A stretch of 64,000 nucleotides of DNA from Mariniblastus sp964414815 (GTDB taxonomy: Bacteria > Planctomycetota > Planctomycetia > Pirellulales > Pirellulaceae). Location: assembly GCA_964414815.1 (NCBI GenBank), contig CAYPXY010000006.1, forward strand, positions 86,316 to 150,315. Direction: 5' to 3'. A program made the translations under genes and the position numbers. This document shows positions 60,476-64,000 of this stretch, piece by piece (positions within the stretch are counted from its first letter, which is position 1; every line of letters starts with the position of its first letter). A model generated the notes under the pieces. It was not told the DNA's origin and did not search any database. It saw only the letters and a list, made by a program, of their open reading frames with translations.

Positions 60476-61777
60476 GTGTCATCACACGAGCGTTGTTTTT
60501 TTAAGTTCCTGTCAATTCGTACTCTTTTCTGTTTCGCGATGGCCATGGGGTTGTGTGGAGGCACCGATCTCGCAGCTCAGCAGGGCGACGATCCACCACC
60601 GATCGGAGCGGGCAAACAGGAAGAGAAAGATCTTGCGGATAAAGCCCTGATCGACGATACCGCGAAATCTGCCGAGGCCGCGGAAAAGACTGACGAGTTC
60701 GCGTTTACCATTGGTTCAAAAGCCCCCGCGATTGATATTGAACACTGGATCAGCGACAACGAGGGAAAATTTGAACATGTCAAGCAACTCAAGTCGGGCA
60801 AAATTTATGTCGTTGAGTTTTGGGCGACTTGGTGTCCTCCCTGCATTGAGTCGATGCCGCACTTGAGCAAGTTACAAGAAGAGTTTGCCGGCAAAGACGT
60901 TCAGATCATCAGTGTCTCCGACGAAGATCTGGAAACGGTCAATGAGTTTCTCGACAAGAAAGTCAAAGGCAAGGAGATGACCTACCGCGAATTGACGAAA
61001 AATTATTGCTTGACCACCGATCCGGATGGCTCCGTCAACAAAGACTATTTCGAGGCGTCGGGACAAAGCGGGATTCCAACGGCCTTTATTGTTGGCAAGG
61101 AAGGAATTCTCGAATGGATCGGCCATCCGATGGAAATGGACGAACCGCTTGCCGAGATCGTGGCAGGGACCTGGGACCGAGCGGCATTCAAGGAAAAAAT
61201 GGAAGCTGAAGCTAACAGCGACGGTGTTCCACCTGAGTTTGCCGAGTTCATGGCCACGATTCAGAAAGCTTCTGAAATCGCCGAGTCGGGAGATCCGGAA
61301 GGAGCATTGGAACTACTCGATGAAGCCAGCGAAAAGATTGATTCGGAAGAAATCAAGGGGATGTATGAACAGGTTCGCGTACAGTTCGTGATTCTGTTCG
61401 TGGGTGGCGAAGAGGCGGCCAAGGCGTTGACCAAACTGGCGGACGAATCCAAAGATGACCCGACGTCGTTGGGCGACTTGTTGAACATGCTGAGCATTGT
61501 TCACGAACAGAAGCCGCTGGACGAATTGGTTCTCAAGACGGCCAAGGAGATCGGTGAAAAGGGATGCAAGGATCACGAGGACAGTTTCATGATGTTCTAC
61601 GGTTACAGCAAAATCCTGAACCTGCACAAGGAATCCGATCGCGCCATCGAAGCGGCTCAAAAGGCCGTCGATCTTCTCGACGAATATGAACCGGAAGAAC
61701 ACGAAGAAGATTGGGTTGCCGAATTGTCAGAAGAGATCACCCACTTCCTCGACCAACTCAAGTCCGAGAAGAAGTGA
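60476..61777 (+). CDS. Exported TlpA/ResA-like thioredoxin-fold protein with helical C-terminus
   Basis: The start is GTG 60476, with TGGAGAG nine bases upstream. The 433-residue product has a hydrophobic signal (LFCFAMAMGLCGGTDLAAQ), a charged spacer, then a redoxin domain (about 75-235): GSKAPAIDIEHW, VEFWATWCPPCIESMPHL with active-site Cys120 and Cys123, IISVSDEDLETVNEFL and the cis-Pro in SGIPTAFIVG. Residues 240-433 are helical and TPR-like (ASEIAESGDPEGALELLDEA, SDRAIEAAQKAVDLLDEYEP). The two-Cys motif suggests a periplasmic thiol reductant or oxidant, e.g. for cytochrome c maturation. It is divergent from uvrA. Confidence 0.88.
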   Translation: MSSHERCFFKFLSIRTLFCFAMAMGLCGGTDLAAQQGDDPPPIGAGKQEEKDLADKALIDDTAKSAEAAEKTDEFAFTIGSKAPAIDIEHWISDNEGKFEHVKQLKSGKIYVVEFWATWCPPCIESMPHLSKLQEEFAGKDVQIISVSDEDLETVNEFLDKKVKGKEMTYRELTKNYCLTTDPDGSVNKDYFEASGQSGIPTAFIVGKEGILEWIGHPMEMDEPLAEIVAGTWDRAAFKEKMEAEANSDGVPPEFAEFMATIQKASEIAESGDPEGALELLDEASEKIDSEEIKGMYEQVRVQFVILFVGGEEAAKALTKLADESKDDPTSLGDLLNMLSIVHEQKPLDELVLKTAKEIGEKGCKDHEDSFMMFYGYSKILNLHKESDRAIEAAQKAVDLLDEYEPEEHEEDWVAELSEEITHFLDQLKSEKK

Positions 61778-61794
61778 AACGGTTTAATCTGAGG

Positions 61795-61926
61795 CCATCG
61801 AATGCTGCTGCTATCGAATGCTACCGGTTTTTAACCGCTAGATCGTTACCTTTAGCCTGAAAGAAGTATCGCGAAGCCATCGAATGCTACCGGTTTTTAA
61901 CCGGTAGATTGTTACCTCCAACCTGA
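61795..61926. repeat. Direct repeats with a CTACCGGTT/AACCGGTAG hairpin
   Basis: ATCGAATGCTACCGG followed by TTTTTAACCG occurs twice, with hairpins at 61821-61841 and 61887-61907 (66-base spacing); a partial third copy (ATCGAATGCTGCTG) starts near 61798. The second hairpin is a perfect 9-bp stem with a TTT loop. The first may help terminate the thioredoxin gene. Confidence 0.8.
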
Positions 61927-61955
61927 CCATTTCACCCCCCAACAACCCCAAACCC

Positions 61956-62594
61956 ATGAAAAACACAATCCGATTGATACTTGTCGCGGCCGCATGCCTT
62001 GCGTTTCCTCCCGTCACTTCATGGGCCGCACCCCAAGATACGGATGCGGTTCAGGAAAAGACGGATGACTTGATGGAGAAAACGAAGGAGATTGCCGAGC
62101 AGGGGCTGGAGAAAACCAAGGAACTTGCTGGCCAAGGTCTGGATAAGGCTAAGGATTTCACGAAGGACCTAGACAAGAATGAAACGGTGCAGGAAATTTC
62201 GGCGGGGATTCTCGACCCGATCTACAAGCTGGCCGAAAACATGGCTCATCCGTCATTTTACTGGGTGTCGTTTGCGATTTTGGCGGCGGGGGTAGTCAGT
62301 TTTGCATTGCAACTGGTGGTGACCAAGTTATTTTTGCTGCTGCGGTTTAAATTCAACTTGCGTGAAATTCTGTCGGATGGGTTGGGCTTGATTGTCAGCC
62401 TGATCGGACTGGTGGTAGTCACACAAGCCGCCACAGAGAACTCGACTTTCACGCAAAGCTCCGGTTCCGTCGTATCAGCGGCGGCGGTCGGAATCATAGC
62501 GGGCTTCATTTTCTATCTCTGGGGCCAACGCACCGAGTTTCAAGCCGCCCGAAACCCGATCGTGGTCCAGCCAAACGATTCGGGCCGCCGGTGA
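61956..62594 (+). CDS. Exported membrane protein with amphipathic repeats, function unknown
   Basis: The 212-residue product has a signal peptide (LILVAAACLAFPPVTSWA), then an amphipathic 11-residue-like repeat region (EKTKEIAEQGLEKTKELAG, QGLDKAKDFTKDLDK) similar to LEA-like or apolipoprotein-type helices. Three TM segments follow (FYWVSFAILAAGVVSFALQL, DGLGLIVSLIGLVVVTQA, SVVSAAAVGIIAGFIFYLW). I do not recognise a family. It lies between the thioredoxin gene and tRNA-Pro on the same strand. Confidence 0.68.
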   Translation: MKNTIRLILVAAACLAFPPVTSWAAPQDTDAVQEKTDDLMEKTKEIAEQGLEKTKELAGQGLDKAKDFTKDLDKNETVQEISAGILDPIYKLAENMAHPSFYWVSFAILAAGVVSFALQLVVTKLFLLLRFKFNLREILSDGLGLIVSLIGLVVVTQAATENSTFTQSSGSVVSAAAVGIIAGFIFYLWGQRTEFQAARNPIVVQPNDSGRR

Positions 62595-62681
62595 TCGGTG
62601 GACATTTCGTTATTTCGAGGAAGGCGACGACTAGGAACCGGACTAAAAATCTGTTAAACTAGTTTCGCATTTAAAATACTG

Positions 62682-62755
62682 CGGGCTGTGGCGTAGCTTG
62701 GTAGCGCGCTTGACTGGGGGTCAAGAGGTCGCTGGTTCAAATCCAGTCAGCCCGA
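62682..62755 (+). tRNA. tRNA-Pro (anticodon GGG)
   Basis: A complete 74-base cloverleaf: acceptor CGGGCTG/CAGCCCG (62682-62688 with 62748-62754) and discriminator A; D stem GCGT/GCGC with loop AGCTTGGTA; anticodon stem CTTGA/TCAAG with loop CTGGGGG, anticodon GGG at 62716-62718; T stem GCTGG/CCAGT around TTCAAAT. CCA is not encoded. The C1-G72 pair is the hallmark of bacterial tRNA-Pro. Confidence 0.95.
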
Positions 62756-62808
62756 TTAGGATTTCCTAACGACGTTTCCACCTCGTTGGATACAAGTTGA
62801 TATTGATC

Positions 62809-62845
62809 ACCGGAGATGATACTTTCACCTCCGGTTGATTTTTTT
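62809..62845 (+). terminator. Intrinsic terminator after tRNA-Pro
   Basis: ACCGGAG (62809-62815) pairs with CTCCGGT (62829-62835), followed by TGA and a run of seven T. It is 54 bases beyond the tRNA. Confidence 0.85.
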
Positions 62846-62962
62846 GGTAAGTTCTTGATTTTTGAGCGGCTTGTCGGCCCATCATATAACGGAATGGGGG
62901 GTGTATGGCTGCCCCAAGTTATACCCTACGCGGCCAGGAGTGAGACGTTCTCAAATTGTTGG

Positions 62963-62972
62963 NNNNNNNNNN
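62963..62972. other. Assembly gap (10 N)
   Basis: Ten undetermined bases interrupt the scaffold just at the expected 3' end of the IS630 transposase gene, so the true distance between the two sides is unknown. Confidence 0.99.
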
Positions 62973-63655
62973 CTTGAGCGTCATGAGCGCTTCCAGTTGC
63001 GGGGCGTGTGTGGTGGGGATACCCGCGATGGTTTCTTCGATCTCCGCTTTGAAGTCGTTGAGCGTGGGGTGGTAGCGACCATAGATCGAGCGGTGATTGA
63101 GGAATCGCCAGAGCCGCTCGATCAGGTTGAGATTGGGTGAGTAGGATGGCAGAAACAGCAGCGTGAATCCCGGTTGATTAGCCAGCGTCTGTACCTTGGC
63201 GTTAGGCTGGTAGCGGGCGTTGTCGAGTACCAGCGTGATGGGCCCCGTCAGTCCCAAGGCGGCGACTTTTTGCAGCAGTTCGCACATCGTCTCAGTGTTG
63301 ACGACGGTCGGTTGGTCACCGCGATCAACTCGCGCGTGATGGCCATTCCAGGCCCCCAAGACGTTGAATCGCTGGCGTCCCGATGCCGACCGCATAAAGA
63401 TTCGTGTGAACGACCACACGCAGCACAGGAAGGTGCCGAATCAAAGTGGGCCGCGTCCACGAAGAACACATGACCTTGGCATGCCGCTGCTGCGTCCAGT
63501 CGCGGCTTCAGTTGAGTATCGTGGAATACGGCTTGCTCGGCAACGTATTCTGCCAAGTTTTTTTGGGCGGCACGGGGATAGTGCGAAAGCGCTGCCACTT
63601 CAGACCCATGTCTTTCAAAAACTTTCGCACCTGCGTCGGGCCACGCTTTAGTCCC
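62973..63655 (-). pseudogene. IS630-family transposase, frameshifted and truncated
   Basis: The minus strand reads as an IS630-type transposase in pieces: RGPTQVRKFLKDMGLKWQRF (about 63640-63580), then in a second frame KNLAEYVAEQAVFHDTQLKP and VFFVDAAHF with the first catalytic Asp, then in a third WSFTRIFMRSASGRQRFNVL, ITLVLDNARYQ with the second Asp, and SPNLNLIERLWRF with the catalytic Glu. At least two frameshifts (near 63440 and 63340) break it, and the 3' end runs into the N gap. It may be a real pseudogene or reflect poor sequence at a contig end. Confidence 0.8.
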
Positions 63656-64000
63656 GAACAAGTACGCGAAGGGTTGCCGGATTGAAGTCCCGAACAAGTA
63701 CGCGAAGGGTTGCCGGATTGTGCTAGCACTTAACTGATAGATACAGGTGTTTGCTGGGTATGCGTTGGGGGCGGCGGCCAAAGTCTGGCAACCCCTCGCA
63801 GACTTTCCCTCTCTCCCCAAAACCTGATCCAGATGTTATGAAAGTCCAAGGTCATTTTGACAGAAGGATTTTCGATGAGCAAGAAGCGTATCCGCGACGA
63901 ACAAGTACGCGAACAAGTACGCGAAGGGTTGCCGACAAGTACGCGAGGGTTGCCGGATTGTGCTAGCACTTAACTGATAGATACAGGTGTTTGCTGGGTA
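63640..64000. repeat. Tandem and dispersed short repeats at the scaffold edge
   Basis: GAACAAGTACGCGAAGGGTT-type units recur at least five times between 63656 and 63955, twice as a 36-base tandem. A block beginning TGCTAGCACTTAACTGATAG occurs at 63721-63760 and again at 63961-64000, giving a period of 240 bases up to the window end. The units lie next to the 5' end of the IS630 remnant. This may be a collapsed or expanded repeat from assembly. Confidence 0.8.

Noticed and set aside
63640..64000. Short repeats resembling a CRISPR array
   Set aside because: Repeat units are adjacent or irregularly spaced, vary in length, lack unique spacers of constant size, and no cas gene is present.

Overview
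The window looks like a piece of a Planctomycetota chromosome, probably Pirellulales-like. The evidence is a large YTV-repeat wall-type protein, tetrahydromethanopterin C1 genes (fae, mtdB), a 2382-residue tandem UvrA, a DUF1080 protein, repeated-heptamer micro-arrays, and many long secreted or single-pass proteins of unknown function. It is a scaffold: a 10-base N gap sits at 62963-62972, and the last 350 bases are transposase debris and tandem repeats. I found no rRNA, CRISPR array, prophage or replication origin.

Layout. 1-5.7 kb: the 3' end of a POT peptide transporter, an Rpn-type PD-(D/E)XK nuclease, a secreted M14 carboxypeptidase and a secreted HExxH protein. 5.9-12.7 kb: YTV protein, histidine kinase/response regulator pair, basic membrane protein. 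12.8-17.2 kb: glycosyltransferase, mtdB and fae, a divergent ATP-grasp gene and rimI. 17.4-20 kb: a stand-alone condensation-fold protein and a DUF1080 protein. 20.1-32.8 kb: a minus-strand gene train of toroid protein, single-pass protein, ExbB, ExbD, ExbD, TPR/PQQ-propeller protein, SBP5-like protein and secreted protein, closed by a terminator. I consider this the best candidate for an undescribed system: an ion-gradient-driven envelope machine with no TonB or recognisable receptor. 33.2-33.6 kb: gdx/sugE behind a guanidine-II riboswitch. 33.6-41.7 kb: a second minus-strand train (RDD, SpoIIM-like, membrane protein, DUF4129, DUF4350, MoxR, DUF58, TIM-barrel isomerase).

41.7-52 kb is a more plastic region with aminotransferase, cyclophilin, transaldolase, EamA permease, SDR epimerase, GNAT-like protein and a ketosynthase homologue that appears to lack the nucleophilic Cys. 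Into it are inserted a decayed IS4-type element with perfect 32-bp ends and five copies of a 112-bp palindromic MITE-like element with apparent 3-bp target duplications. 52.3-60.1 kb: tandem uvrA and a translationally coupled small gene with a CBM9/DOMON-like look. 60.4-62.8 kb: TlpA-like thioredoxin, a small membrane protein and tRNA-Pro(GGG) with a terminator. 62.9-64 kb: frameshifted IS630 transposase and a repeat array.

Functional themes are envelope and wall biology (YTV, ExbB/ExbD operon, MoxR operon), formaldehyde handling by tetrahydromethanopterin, DNA repair, and guanidinium export. Family names come from motif recognition and memory of the families. No database search was possible.
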